A stretch of 64,000 bases of DNA from positions 53,637-117,636 of the forward strand of contig CAMXCT020002056.1 in NCBI GenBank assembly GCA_947184155.2, read 5' to 3'. The notes beneath the pieces are model-generated. The model was not told where the DNA came from. It did no database searches and saw only the letters and a list, made by a program, of their open reading frames with translations. This document shows positions 1 through 13,642 of this stretch, in pieces. Source of the stretch: Cladocopium goreaui. Taxonomy: Eukaryota > Sar > Dinophyceae > Suessiales > Symbiodiniaceae. The translations under genes and the position numbers were made by a program. Numbering within the stretch: position 1 is the first letter of the stretch; every line of letters starts with the position of its first letter.

Positions 1-764
1 GACAGAGCGACTGCCCATGTTGGACTATTACATGTCCATGTTTCAGGTGCGGTCTACTTTCTTTTGATGGTTCTCTGGTGAGGTCAAACATGTTGTGCAC
101 TTAATTCTCTGCAACTGGAACCGCCGTTTATGCCCATGTGGCTTGATCGACCACGGTCCGGTTGGGAGTAACGCACGATTACGGATTGCACTGAATCCCT
201 TTAATGTTAATTTGTTGTTTCACTTTTCGTCACGAACTAGTCCCCCATTCGGTCCCTAATTCTTCCCCCGTGCCCCTCAGTAATGTGTTGTGGGGTTCAG
301 GTGTGTGCTCTGTGTTGGTTAGGTCCGTCTCGCCGTGTAGGTTGGTTCTGGAGGTCCATTTGTTCCCTTCCCCCCCCTGCGCTGTTTTGGCCTTGGCCCG
401 TCGTTTGTGTCCGCTTTTTTATTCCTCTTGCCTTTCAGGGTCGACCCGGTTCCGGCCGGGTGTGTGTGTGTGTAACATCTGAATAGATGTAAAACCTCTC
501 CTTTTTTCCTTTTTCTTTCCTTCTTGCAGGGGGCCTGAGGCTTCTCAACAGGACTCAGGCCAACGAAGACGCCTGTTGAGAAGTGTGAAGTCATTCTGGG
601 ACGCCAGAATGACGTACGTGCCATCTGTTTTCCGTTTTTCACTGAGTTTCTTCATGTTCATCGTATACCACTTCGAGGAGATCTTCTTTAGGTCAGTGTT
701 TCTAATCCAATTGCATGTGAGGGGATTCAGTTCCCAACGGATCACTTCAATGATCCATTTCTTG
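1..764. other. Non-coding, no gene recognised
   Basis: Short ORFs run on both strands, but none shows a recognisable motif or sustained codon bias. A pyrimidine-rich tract (about 490-530) ends in a CAG, so it could be an acceptor-like sequence, but no exon follows it convincingly. Confidence 0.5.
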
Positions 765-1035
765 TCTAGTGTGTGTGTGTGTATGTTTGTGCGTCTGTCT
801 GTCTGTATATGTCGTCTGTCAATGTCTGTCTCTCTATGTCTGTCTGTCTGCCTATGCATGTATGTGTGTATGCACTATATATATAATTATATATATATAT
901 TGTATTGTATTGTGTGTATAATGCAACGAAATGTGATGTCATGTAATGTGATATGATGTGATGTGATGGGACATAATGTGGTGCAATGTTATGTACTGTA
1001 ATGTGATGTATTGTAATGCGACGAAAGGTAATGTA
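765..1035. repeat. Mixed simple repeats (TG, TCTG, TA, TGTGA-like)
   Basis: Consecutive low-complexity blocks: a GTGTGTGT tract, TCTG tetramers, a TA-rich stretch near 876-900, then a degenerate pentamer-type array of TGTGATG/TGTAATG units. ORFs here are artefacts of the repeats. Confidence 0.85.
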
Positions 1036-4000
1036 GTGTATTTATACAACATTTGGTGCCGCAAGTCTTGTTTTTTCCACCGCCGTACCCGACAAAACGT
1101 GGCGCTCAACCCCTTGTGCAAACACTACTAGTAACTTGACTTGCTGCATTTTCTGGTGTTTGCCTCCTCATCTAGATGTAGACAATCAGATGTGCGCTGT
1201 TCATTTTCTCCCAGAATTTTGTGAGTGGCTGCTGTCTTTGGAATGCAATTCCTTTTGCTCAAACTGAAATGAGTGTCAAGTCGCGGACTGGTTGGGTCAA
1301 AGGAAGATGAGTTGATCATGACTGGGCTGACCTTGGATGAAAAATCCCATGCACTGAAACTTTAGCAAACGCAAGAAAATTGTGGTGTTTTCAAATCCTG
1401 TAACGAAGGAACTAAGGAAAGTACTCCAGCCTCAAGAAGTGTAAGAGCCTGATGAAAGACACTTGCTGATTTTCAACATGCTTGGAGTTGAAGCATTTGG
1501 ACTTACTTTGTCATACTTTGTCACTGCAACTGCACAGCGCAAAACTCGAACTGTAACTACTTTGTCACTACTTGCAGATCACCTTTTCCAACAGAACTTG
1601 GTGATCACTTGGATATCTTTGCCTCGTCATATTCGGTGCTAAGCTTGGCGAAGTTCTGTTGAGCTTCGTCCTCATTTCCAGGCGAAGCCAAATCTGGATG
1701 TTGCACCTCAATGTCACCAAGGTGCAGCAATTCTGCAGGCAGGCAGTGTCCAAACACAGCCTACCCTCCAAAAACCTATGCTCAGGTCTTCAAGCTTGCT
1801 GGATCTACAACATATCACACGTGCACACTTGCCACTGAGGCAGTTGGAGTGTCATGGCAGTCAGGACATTGGAGACTACTGAGTGAGTAAGATTCTGTTC
1901 TGTGGCGGCTGCAGTCATTTCATTCTGCGCATATAAATCATATAATGTTTCTCCAAAGTAAGCTACGGGCTTTGGCTTTTTCCCGGTAAGCTGCCTTCAA
2001 CCTGGAAACTGCAGACTTGGACTCCTGGCCAGCCATCGCATCCCTGTGCGTGAACAAACGCTGCCGCTGTCAAACAGAAAGTAACGACTTACACATGTTA
2101 TTGAGCAAAGGTAGATTGCATTGTCAAGCATGGGGTGCATCTCCTGCTTCGAGATCTCAACAGGGCATAAGCCAAAACCTCGAAGCCTGTGAGCTGCAAG
2201 TGCAAGCTGGCGAACACTGGTAAGCGGAAGAGAAGAGATGAGGGGAAAATTAAATTCTTGAAATGCGTGACATTCTCAAGTGGTGGTTCGAGCCAAAGTC
2301 AAAGACTCAGCTCATGGCAAAGTCGCCAAACGGACAGCTTTGATTCCTTGGCAAAAACAGTTCTCAGAAGGAATTGCGATGTTGAATGTCTCATGAACAT
2401 GCGTCCAAGAACATACCTGTCAATCTGTGAAAGCTTAATTGCACCCTGAATTCTAACCTGTTGAAGTCAAATGACATTTGGTCAAAAAACGCAGATAGAT
2501 ATGGATAGATATGGCCATCCCAGTTCAAGGGCGATTGCCAGGCTCAGTAATTTGCTTCAACGCTGGTGTCAATAAAATCAATAAAGAAGACGATGTTGAG
2601 TCCACGTCTCCAACATTCTCCAACATTGCGTGGGCTGGCTTTGGTACATCACCAAGTGCATACTGGCAGACTGTCACAAAACAATGATGTGTCAATGCTT
2701 TACAATGAGACACCAGGAGCAAAATCAAAAAGTGAAGCTAATCCCTCTTGCACAACGCAACTGACACTGTTACTGGATGGACTTCAGCCTCAGGAGACGA
2801 CGGGCCGACATGATAGATTTGCCCGGCTGTAAGCGCAAAGCTTGGAATGAGATGTGGACGGAATCTCTGTGTGTACAGACTTGTCTCTCTCCATATACAG
2901 AAGAAGGCGCAAAAGCATTGCAGTCTCTGGAGACTTGAAAATATACGCGTGGCGAATGATCCCAGAATAACTTTTGCTTCTCTACTTCGGTTTGAGGCTA
3001 CAATGGCCAAGAAGGATCATCATCAGACCTTCAATCCACTGTGCCATGACACTTCAATACGAGCCTCGAGTGCCTCCTGATTGAGTGCTACAGTAAAACG
3101 ATTACATATAATATATATATATGATATTCATATATATATAATATGTAAAACCAATACCACCAGGGTCTTAGTAATAAGACAACAGAGAAAAAAAAATGTT
3201 CCAGTAAAACAGGTGTTGGGAATAAAACAGTACATGTCCGGTGCAAAGGAAATCGTTGCAATTTGGTTTCAGTACTCAAAGTAGCACAAGAGTCTGCAAG
3301 TGGCAGCACACCAGCAGCATTTCAACACTCCATGGTGCTCTTGGTCATCTCACTAATGTGACCTCACAAGGTTTCTGAGACACGGGGCTGTCAATCTTAC
3401 TCCAGACAAAAAGCGAAATCCGTTGAAGTTGACCGCTCAAAACATCAAACCTGACTGGAAACACAGCATTTGTATTTTTTTAAGCAGGATGAATTTGCAG
3501 ACAGACAAAGACTGACAACATTAAATCCCAAGCAACTCAGAAGACAAAGGGGACACCCAGCTAGCAAAACGGACATGGTTTGAAAAACGTTGATCGTCAA
3601 CAAATCCCCCCGCGCCGGAGGCGTCGACGTGCATTTTTGCACGCATGTCTTGACTGCCAGCAATTGCATCCATTCTATATAAGTTTTAGCTTGAGGGCGG
3701 TATTTTGCTTTAGAATCACATGGTTTTTCATATGTTCGATAAAATCTAAAAATTGGCTAAGTAACACAGGTCAAATGTTGCGACAACATCAACCAAAGAG
3801 GCTCAACATCTGCGTGAGATGGGCCCAACATAGGAGTAATCCAGGCTCAACATAGGTCAAATGGTGTAATGTAGGCTCAACGTAGCCCAACATGGGCTCG
3901 AATTAGGGTCGGCTTAGGCTCAACATGGCTCAACTTATGCCATTGATTGTAATGTCCAAAAATTGAAATGCACAATTCAAATATCAATCAGCCCACCCAA

Positions 4001-6380
4001 ACAAAATGTGAAGAAGCCCAGCATAGATACGTGATGTTTGTCATACTCACGCATTAGATTCTCTGTGCAAAAGCCATGCCAACGCGTTGCATTTGCGAGA
4101 TCCTTACATTGAGCCCATCTTGCCCATGCTGGGTCGATTCTGGGTTACCTAAAGTTATTTTAGCGCCGGTGCCACTTCTGGAAGATGTTGCATCTTTTAG
4201 GGCCTGCCTCAAGGGGCCATGTTGGACCCAAAGGGATGTTTAGGAGCGTGCGTGTTTGAGTCAGTTCTTGGCCATGTGAAGGCTTCTTCACATCGGAATT
4301 CAAGCAAACATACGCGCTTTCGCTCTGCAGGACCCAAAAAGGCATGCAATATGTCCAAACTATGCGGAGTATCGTGGTCTGTAGACCACAAGAAACGCAT
4401 TTGAAACCAACAAGCCTTCCAAAATTTAGCTATGAGTGCATGAGCTTCCATCCAAGCTCAAAACTCACTCAACTTCGCCCAATTCGGTGCTATTTTGTGC
4501 TGAAAATACCGTGTTGAAGTAGGCTGGAATGACCATTGTCAGGTAACTGTCCAAAGTCTGTATCCAGGAAAAGTGATTTGGATAGAGACTTTGCACCACT
4601 TAAGGGAAAACGTACTAGAATATATATATATAGAGATCGGCTTGTTGATACTGGGTGGACGCTGTGAAATAAACTTTTCCACATATATATGTATATAGAT
4701 TTCACCGTTTGAAGCCAGAGCCAACAATTCCTGTGCCGGACTTTGTCGTCACAAACGACCCAACAACAATCAGCCAGAAGCAAATGCGATGAAGCTGTTT
4801 AAACGCCTCAGAATCCGAAGCCCTCTTTTTTTCTCGCTTACTTGCTACTATTCGCTCTTTAGTTCTCTTTAGTTCCAGGACTTTGCATTTGAACTGGTTC
4901 AACATTCACTTGACTTTTGCGACTGCATTTTTCTGGAAATCCTTTCCATGATCAGATGTGATAAGGGTGGTTAGTGGTTGCCCGCCGCCAGGAGGCTCAA
5001 CCAAACCACGAAGGAAATTGCGAAATGCAAAAATTATGAAAAATGCCATTGAGGCTTCAACGAGACACCAGATTTGAGTATATTTTGATTGATGCCGACC
5101 GAGTGCTGGACCAGCGTATGTTCGTAAGAGCAATATTCTGGCATAGTGTAAAGAAAATCAAGTCTAAAAATGTGAAGGTGCTTTGCAAAGGAAGTCATGA
5201 CAAAAGAATGCAAAAGGCACTTTCATCCGGCGGTGTAATGATAAAAAAGCTTGAGCTTTGACAATGAAAACAGACTCCACGTAAGTTTGCCAGCCAGTCC
5301 CTCTGGAACCGCGCTCAGAACCTCTCATTCCCCACACTTGCACAGATTCAAGTTGTGAGCATTGCTGCAAACGGCTGCAACCGCAGTTCTCAGCTTTGGA
5401 CACGACTTTCAATGTCATCCGCGACACCGGGATTTGTCTCACAGTAACGATTTTTTACTTGGCGACACCTCGCGATTCCCAGTGCGAACATCATCACATC
5501 TCAGAATCCACAGACATTGATCAATATTGATCAATAATGATCAATAATGATCAATAGGTCTGAATCTGAACTGTTGAGATCCTATGAGATGCTGATAAAG
5601 CCTCTAATGCTTCATCTACCACAGAAACAGTCCATGGCTGCGCCCACTGCGCTCAACATGCTTGGTACCGGACAATTTCTTCCACGGAAGAGCACCTCCA
5701 GCACCTTCAAGCTCTTCATCAATTGCCCGCTTCCAGCCTCATGGAAGATCTGTAAAAGGTGTTCTTGGACTTCATTGGACTTCATTGGACTTTGGATTAA
5801 AGGAGACAAAAGAAGATCTTCATAAGATCCGTTACATGTGTTATATATATATATACATACGTGTCTCTGTGTGTGTGCATGCACATGTTCAAAACTTGTG
5901 GTTCCCGCAGGCTCCTGGGTTCTGATCAGAGGGTTTGATCCCGTTCGTTGGATGTTGCTTCACTTATGATTCCTGCTCTTAACATGTTTTCTTGTTTTCT
6001 GGAAACAACTGCTTTAGCATTCGCGAGAGTCCGACAGACAGAGTCATCAATTTCCCAACACACGATTCCACAAACACAAAATTGTGAGGCGTCCAAAGGG
6101 ATTCCGAACGTTTTGAAATGTTTCCGAAGGTCACCGAAGTCACTGAGACTTGAATGCTGCTGGGCAAACTGAGTTTTCATACTGTACAGGAAGAAAAAGA
6201 AAAGCAAAGGAAAAGAAAACTCACTCAAGTTAACGAAGTTCGCGCCGACATCTATTCCCAGGCAGTAGACACACTCCAAAAAAAAGAACTGTAAACATAG
6301 ATAAAGATAAACACTTCAGGACAGGAAGAGAAGACGGAAGAATTACTTTCTGAAGAACAAAAACATTCAGACAATTTACA
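1036..6380. other. Intergenic, no supported gene
   Basis: Many ORFs of 60-110 codons occur on both strands but overlap one another and show no domain motif. Visible structure is limited to AT-rich microsatellites (about 3101-3145, 4618-4632, 4680-4698, 5840-5865), a GATCAATAATGATCAAT cluster near 5519-5556 and a run of CTCAACATAGG-type degenerate repeats at about 3845-3935. Confidence 0.5.
3101..3145. repeat. AT-rich imperfect palindrome
   Basis: The tract reads ATTACATATAATATATATATAT, then GATATTCATATATATATAATATGTAA; the two halves are roughly self-complementary. It could extrude as a hairpin or simply be a TA microsatellite. Confidence 0.5.
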
Positions 6381-6384
6381 CCAT

Positions 6385-6971
6385 ACGTATGTATGTATGT
6401 ATGTATGTATGTATGTGTATGTATTAGTATGTATTAGTATGTATTAGTATGTATTAGTATGTATTAGTATGTATTAGTATGTATTAGTATGTATTAGTAT
6501 GTATTAGTATGTATTAGTATGTATTAGTATGTATTAGATTGTATTAGTATGTATTAGTATGTATTAGTATGTATTAGTATGTATTAGTATGTATTAGTAT
6601 GTATTAGATTGTATTAGTATGTATTAGTATGTATTAGTATGTATTAGTATGTATTAGTATGTATTAGTATGTATTAGATTGTATTAGTATGTATTAGTAT
6701 GTATTCGTATGTATTAGTATGTATTAGTATGTATTAGTATGTATTAGTATGTATTAGTATGTATTAGTATGTATTAGTATGTATTAGTATGTATTAGTAT
6801 GTATTAGATTGTATTAGATTGTATCAGATTGTATTAGTATGTATTAGTATGTATTAGTATGTATTAGATTGTATTAGTATGTATTAGTATGTATTAGTAT
6901 GTATTAGTATGTATTAGTATGTATTAGTATGTATTAGTATGTATTAGTATGTATTAGTATGTATTAGTATG

Positions 6972-7003
<32 letters not shown>

Positions 7004-7190
7004 TGTATGTATGTATGTATGTATGTATGTATGTATGTATGTATGTATGTATGTATGTTTGTGTATGTTTGTGTATGTTTGTGTATGTATGTGTATGTAT
7101 GTATGTATGTATGTATGCATGCATGTATGTAAGTAAGTAAGTAAGAAAGTAAGTAAGTAAGTAAGTATGTATATATGTATGTATGTATGT
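6385..7190. repeat. TATGTATTAG minisatellite flanked by TATG tetramers
   Basis: TATG tetramers at about 6388-6420 lead into about 55 copies of the decamer TATGTATTAG (about 6416-6970), followed by further TATG, TTTGTG and AAGT tetramer arrays to about 7190. Variant decamers ending in ATTG recur at intervals, giving a weak higher-order pattern. The predicted IHTYIHTY proteins on the - strand are repeat artefacts. Confidence 0.95.
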
Positions 7191-7199
7191 ATGTGAATA

Positions 7200-8685
7200 T
7201 AGATATATATATACACACATTTAACTATTGTTATATATATATAATTATATATGTATACACACACTGGTACTATTGCGATGCGCATGTACTTGACCACAGT
7301 TCTACTGGAAGACCCTCAGTCTCGCATGCCTGGGAACTCTCTGGCCTGCAGCACTGCTCCCACGGAAGGAATCAATCCAATGACACAACCAAAAGGACAG
7401 CTGAAACATGCTGAAACATGCTGAAACTAGTGTAGCTGGCACAGAGATCATCCAATCGCCGTGTGCCTTCTTCACTTCAGGAGTTCTGTGACTCTCTCCT
7501 TACAATAGTTGCGAATCGTAGGTTCTACAACTACAAGCATTTTACAAGCAGTATCAGGAGGAAAAAAAAACTCAGGGTCGCGCCATTTGATTTTTGGTCA
7601 CCTTCTGGCTTCGCATTCGCTTTCGATATCACTTGCCACATTGCTTCAATCCTCAAGTACAGGAACCTTACATCCAAATGGTCCACAAATCGTCCAGATC
7701 CCACAGAGCTAAGGTTTTTACTTGGAATCATCCCATACCGTCACGGAGTTCTTCACCTCATTTTGGAGCAAACGAGTAGAGAAACAACAACCAAGGAGTG
7801 TGTCACGACGCATGTGACTGTGTACATCTTATATATTCATCAGTGTGTATCTCCAACAAGGGCCAAAATGAACTTGGCCTTTGCATGGACTGTGAGCCTG
7901 ACAAAGTTCCCAAAAGCTTTCTGCTTGCGAGGAATGTTGTCAAATCCTGTCAAAGATCGGGCATTCATCTGCAGATTGCCCGGTGCAAAAAGTCTTGCTC
8001 CATTGGCCAGCAATACCTACAAAAAGTTCATAAAGCCATTGCTGCCCCAGGCACCGAGAAGCTTTTCCAGCAGGCACCTTGCAAGTCGAGCTTTCGTGAC
8101 ACTTCATGACTCTTGACTTACATGAGACTTTTTATGTGATGGCACGCGATGAGCAAACGGCCCCATCCAATATCTTCTGTTTTTAGTACACGAATTGTCA
8201 AACCATTTGAATCCATTTGATTTGATGGCTGCTAGCTATGCTAGCTGAGATCATATAAGTACGTGAAGTATGCCTCTTGAGGTGGCCCCAGGGTAGCCCC
8301 GTTGCGGGAAAAATTCGCCACAGCATCCCTCCCCATTGAATTTCTCCTATAGTATCTTTCACAAGCACAGCAGCCAAACCAATGTCACTGTCAATCCTTT
8401 ACAAAGCACGGATTCCAGGGTGGTAGATGAGAAATCAGCAGACCCGCATGCTTCTTCGGAAACCATTTGCAAATAGCAAATGCTGCACACTTCCATTCCA
8501 AATGGTGAAGGCTGTCGCACCTTGCTCTCATAATTTTCACTGCAACGTCTTCAAGATGGATGCATGTGTGTTTTGAAACTGGACACTTAGTTCTCCACAA
8601 ACAAAGTCTAAAGTCCGTCAACATTATCTATGTATATACATGCATGATATAGTTATATACATTGTCTTACGTTGCATGGCATTAC
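7200..8685. other. No supported gene
   Basis: The longest ORF (7463-8116, +, 217 codons) has no recognisable motif, no repeat structure and several overlapping ORFs in other frames, so I do not call it a gene. It remains the only candidate here if transcript data support it. Confidence 0.4.
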
Positions 8686-8687
8686 AC

Positions 8688-8992
8688 TACAATACATTAC
8701 ATTACATTACATTACATTAGATTGTATACATGACATGACATTTCATTACAGTACATTCCATTACACTACGTAGCCTGACGTCACCTAAACACAAGGTAAC
8801 GTAACATGACATAACGTAATACAACGTAGCGTAACATAACGTAATACATATATATATATTGTAACCTAACGTAAGGTAACGACGCATAACATAACGTAAC
8901 GTAACATAACAAAACATGACGTAACGTGACATAACACAACGCAACGTAACATAATATAACAGTAACATAGAATCACATAACATGACATACGA
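8688..8992. repeat. Degenerate pentamer array (ATTAC / GTAAC units)
   Basis: ATTAC repeats near 8690-8720 grade into about 200 bp of TAACGTAACATAACG-like units. This is a diverged 5-bp satellite, similar in kind to the TGTAATGTGATG tract near 0.95-1.03 kb read on the opposite strand. Confidence 0.8.
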
Positions 8993-11786
8993 TACATGTA
9001 TCTATGTTGTTACCGACTTGCGAAAGCCATGCGTTTAACTTTTTCCCATGAGCAGTTTGCCGCTTCATGAAATTGACTCAAGTCTAGTTCCAAGAGTTCC
9101 AGCCTGACTTGTGAAGGGATTGCTGAGCCTGAAATCGCCTTTCTGACATTGTCCACCTGACGCCACTGTCAGCCAATTCGAGTTGCAGGTGGCAATTTTG
9201 TTTATCAAATTAGCTGAGAACCACACCCATGCATCTTGCTTCAGCTGCCCTTTGTTGGAGCTCCTCGGGCTGCAGAAATCGCTCAGTATTGTTGTATCGT
9301 TTGTTTTCCACCAAGAGGAACATATGCAGTATTGGAAGTAGTTCAATGAGGTTTAAATTTGTGTTCCATTATTTTTTTTTCAACTATCATCTCATCTCTC
9401 GGTGCCCAGCTCTTTCGGTTGGTACAGGTTTCCCTCAGGCCAGCCGCAGGGAAATGTACCGTTTGAAGGCTACAAAACAAAACATCGGAAAAACACAACA
9501 GAAAGCAAAGTGCAACTTGCCACTGCTGCGATTGATTGCAATCGCACACGGTTTCCAAAGTGCCTGGTACTTCTGAGCCTCTGAAACACAGTTGTTGTGA
9601 CTTTCCCACTCATTCCAACCAAATACCTCAAAGGTTCGCTGCAACTAATTGCATGAAAGATATGAAAGCGTCGAACTGAAATAGCAATCCTGTCCGGTGT
9701 CAGAGTCCAAAGCAGCAAGTTTGAGATCGCAAGTCGAAGATGATAGAGTTGATCGCAAGGGGCAAATTAACCAAGTTCAGCACGGTGGAGCAGTCGATAC
9801 AGCTGACATGATGTGCTTGACAGCCTTGCTCACTTCAATGCCCAAAATAACTATACAATACAAAACCTAGCAGCGGAGAATGACCTGCAGGAAGAAACAC
9901 CAATGTTTTGTTTGCACATAATTAAGTTGCACTGGTTCACAACGACACCAGGCTGCAGACTTTGTAAATGTTTTGCCAATTTGGGTTTTTTCACCTGGCC
10001 AGCAACAAAGCGCGGAGACCAATGTCACAGCCTGGGCCTGAATTTTTGACCCACAGAGTGCCAGATTTCAAAACCCAATCAACCAAAAAATTGCAATCAG
10101 TTGTTGGGCATTATTTAAATCAGAGACACGCAAACGAAATTGTTTCTCACAACAACGGACAGTTGTCTGCAAACCATGTCGGTTTCTTCAATTCTGACGT
10201 GCAAAAAATCGCGAGACTGATTAAAATAAACAATGAACAAGCACTGTATTGTAGAATCAAAAAATGAATTTACAATACCATCAACAGTTAACTGATGTGG
10301 GGATGATTTGTGTTTGCGAATTTGTTTTTGCAACAATGAAGATACAATTTGGCCGATGCAAATGTATTGATTGGACGAACCATTTCAAAGATGCAACATG
10401 TCCTAAATTTCTAAATATTACTTAATTGTACAACATATTCAATACAAAAAACAAGGTCATATGATGTAGTACCGGCCCCACTCAGCACATTGCTGAAATG
10501 CTGTTCAAAAGAAGTTGGGCGTGCCGTCTCATTGCACCTGCACAAATCCGCTCTAAACATTTTGGAACAGAAGCATTCATCCGTCTTTCTGTGCACATGA
10601 GAAAACCCTCAGACGCGGACTTCCCACATTCGAAATACACCATGATGGAACGATTGACTGTGTGAACAAAGTTTGGTTGGACTGCTTGGAGCGTACAATT
10701 TCGGTCGATTTGATTGCAAACCGGTTGCATGCTGGATCATGCACAAGTGAAATGCGGATTGGACACACTTCACGATGCCTCTTACCCCGCTTTGAACCAA
10801 AATGCAATTTCAGTTCTGTATGGTTATGGTCAGTCCTTTTGTGGGACAATTTGATTGTTTTTTTCACGTTGCATATAGCAGTTGTCTTGAATTTAAAATG
10901 AATTTCAATTTTCAATCTCTTGCCAGGGTCCATTTCAGGACAAACATTTCCGAACAAATATGTTTGGTGGCTGACATATTTCAATCAATGTATGCACACA
11001 ACATTTTGTGAAATGTATTGTGTGTCGTTGGATTTGTGCCGATGCCAAAGCAAGATTGCCTTTTCAAACAGCAACACAGTTGTGTTGCAAGCAAATTTAT
11101 GATCAAAAAACCAAGAACATGACAACAGCAAAAACATGCAAAAAAAATGATCAAAAGCTTGACACAGGAACCATGCGTGTTACAGCAACAAGAAATAAAA
11201 TACAATTATGTGTTATGAACCACCCCCTGCAGTGTCGTGTCTTCATCTGTGGAATGATGGTTGTTTCACTTGAACGTGTGTGACATGCAACTGCTTCACT
11301 CAAGCCCTGATCAGTCGACCATGTTGCCGCACTTTTTCATGGGTTAGTAGGGATAGGTCGATGATCCACGCCTGTCGCGCACTTACTTGTTGTTGTTGTT
11401 GTTGTTGTGGCGGCTCACAGCAGTAGCTGCAGCCCGGGAACACACCTCCACCGGCAGATCAATTGACAAACTCCGATAAACAAACCAAACGTCATTGCAA
11501 GTCCTCCCTGCCAGCTTCAGGTGGCCCAAACTAGTAAATTAAAAGGGACCGAAGCAGATATCAAACAAAAAACAAAGCAAAAGGCGAACCCCAAGAGCAT
11601 ACCAGCCAGTATCCCAGCATAGCACCAGCTGTGCACGCAGGAAACCAGGCGCCCTTCATCGGAGACCCGACTGGCAATGGCATCAATCATATCCCAATAA
11701 AATACCAGTGACTGACCCGAAGCACAACACCCGAACGCAGCGTACCATTCCCAACAATCTCCCGCCTCCCGCCCGGCAGAATCTCG
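8993..11786. other. No supported gene
   Basis: Overlapping short ORFs on both strands show no motif. A TTG triplet array sits at about 11390-11408. Confidence 0.45.
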
Positions 11787-12344
11787 TTGTACATCAAGCC
11801 AATGATCGAGAATATCCTTACAAACGCAGTGGCCACCCCAATGGCCTCACTTTCAAGGACTGAATATCGGCCCAGGTCCTGGCTACGTATTGGACTATGG
11901 GAGCATCATGCGAGACAGCTAAAACCAATCCCAGAGGCCGCGTATAGCCTGCACATGATTCTCATTCCCGCGGATCTGTGTTGCCGGAAGACAACAGCTC
12001 CTGGGCTTGCCGGTGCCGAGGAAGAGGTTGATGACCCGGACACCGAACCCGAAGTCTCCTCGTCTGAGGAGGAATATGACACTGCACCGAATCCGGATAA
12101 TGGTGAACATTGGTGTCCGCCCATTCCCGAGGAGCAATCCCTCAATCCCGTGGCTGCCGAGCTGTGGCTCCGGCAAGATGAAACCAATGTCCAGAACACC
12201 ATCACCGGCGTAGCTCGGAGCATGACAGGGCGCCTAGCATTTAGCTCAGTGTATCACTGTCTTGCTACCGCACACTCAGTGTCTCCTTTTACGCCACCTA
12301 TTGGCGGCGACCAATTCTGTCAGAGCTCACTGGGGGGAGAGTAA
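11787..12344 (+). CDS. Hypothetical acidic ORF, possibly a coding remnant
   Basis: An open frame of 185 codons, GC-richer than its surroundings, with a strongly acidic centre (runs such as EEEVDD and SSSEEE, about residues 78-98) followed by a proline-containing segment (CPPIPEEQ). I do not recognise a family. It lies about 1.5 kb upstream of a decayed superfamily-1 helicase fragment on the same strand, so it could be an N-terminal remnant of the same transposed gene; nothing in the sequence proves that. The ATG is simply the first in frame and no start context supports it. It could equally be a chance ORF. Confidence 0.25.
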   Translation: MYIKPMIENILTNAVATPMASLSRTEYRPRSWLRIGLWEHHARQLKPIPEAAYSLHMILIPADLCCRKTTAPGLAGAEEEVDDPDTEPEVSSSEEEYDTAPNPDNGEHWCPPIPEEQSLNPVAAELWLRQDETNVQNTITGVARSMTGRLAFSSVYHCLATAHSVSPFTPPIGGDQFCQSSLGGE

Positions 12345-12514
12345 GGATTGGGGCGTGGTGACTCTGTCAAGGTTGAGCCCTACTGCCCAGCAGCGCGTAG
12401 TGGCGCCTCACCGTGGTCACGCGGGCATCGGCGCTCATTGCCTGGTTTCCTTTTTCCTTTTTGCTCGGCGACCGTTTATGTTCTGAGGCACTATACTGTG
12501 AGTTTTGAATCTTA

Positions 12515-12595
12515 CTCGCGGACGAGCGGGGAATCGAACCACCACTCTGTGAACGACACAACAATTCCGCGGTACCAATGAGCCACGAGGACGAC
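12515..12595 (-). repeat. tRNA-derived SINE-like sequence (copy A)
   Basis: Read on the - strand it has a Pol III A-box-like TGGCTCATTGG (12575-12585) and a perfect B-box-like GGTTCGATTCC (12530-12540) about 35 bp apart. The ends do not pair as an acceptor stem, so it is not a standard tRNA gene. A second relative lies at 19478-19548, which suggests a dispersed tRNA-derived family. Confidence 0.5.
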
Positions 12596-12599
12596 TATC

Positions 12600-13586
12600 A
12601 TTGTCTGGTTTCCGGCAAGCTGGGCGAGGAAGATCGCTCCCTTCCGACGTGGGCAGATCCAGCGTAAAATCTACAAGCAGGTGCTTTGCCCGCGCGCATA
12701 TTGCATTGGGCTCCCCTTCACTCACCAGGATTTTTCCAAAAAACCGCATGTGAGGCCAACAGAGAGAACAAACTCAGAGGGAATAACAATTTCAAAGAAG
12801 AGATGGCCTTCCAATGCTCTCCTGCGTCCTCTGTTTCCATCCGAAAATCACCAATGCAGATCAGTGCTAACGTCTGAAATCAAAAAAGTCTAAAAATTTC
12901 AATCCGTCTTTGGCAAAATTTTGCAAAAGAGTTGCCAGGTTCAACCTTCCTTCAAGTGCTGCTTGAGTTCTTGCACCTTCCGTCGATTCTGGGCATGTTC
13001 AGTTCTGGTTGCACCAAAAAGGATAATTCTGCCAAAACAGCCTCAATGAGAACTCGGATGTCGAAAGATGAATCTGGAACCAGCTGTCAGGCATGAAACC
13101 GGATGAAAGTTCGGAGAAATTAATGATGTTCGCCGTTAAGCCGGCATTCAAGGCAGAATGCAAGGCCAAGGGTGGCACCAAAAACTTGCACTGTGGAGTT
13201 GATGTTTCTTGCCCAGCCGCTAACCGAATCACGGATTCACGTCGGTTGCCTCGCGCCGCAGATGCGGCAGATCGGAAAGACCGTACTGTATCTTATTCGA
13301 GACCGGCGGTGTTCCTCACGCAGATGGCCCTTTGCTCAGCACTGCCTGCCATGCAGTTTCCTCACATCTTTACGGAAATGCAAAGAACCTGAAATTGATG
13401 TACTTGACAAGATGAAAACAGGACCAGCGAGATCATACTGCCAGCGGATGAGCGGTACTTCACTGCGCAGTAGCTCCAAGTTCAGTTCTCCTAGTTCTCT
13501 TTTGTAGGCACATTGTCGTCATGATTGATGTTGCCACTGCCTTAATTCGGTGAATTTGCAAAATGCAATTGTCTTTCCGGCTTGAT
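12600..13586. other. No supported gene
   Basis: Short ORFs only. The stretch at about 13190-13390 is GC-rich with two long overlapping frames but no motif. Confidence 0.4.
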
Positions 13587-13628
13587 AAACGACCTGGCGA
13601 GAGCCATCTGGCGTTGGACGGAAAAAAA
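13587..13628 (+). repeat. Dispersed short repeat, copy 1
   Basis: Begins ACGACCTGGCG and ends GGCGTTGGACGG plus an A run. The same block recurs at about 21515-21561 (+) and, reverse-complemented, at about 19803-19842. On the - strand it would read RPTPxGxRQVV, so it may derive from an old coding sequence. Confidence 0.6.
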
Positions 13629-13642
13629 GTTGAGTTCTCCTA

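Noticed and set aside
6944-7297. ORFs encoding YIHTYIHT repeats
   Set aside because: Translation of TATG tetramers on the - strand.
7463-8116. 217-codon ORF as a gene
   Set aside because: No motif, low-complexity-free but overlapping equally plausible frames, and no splice or start signals.
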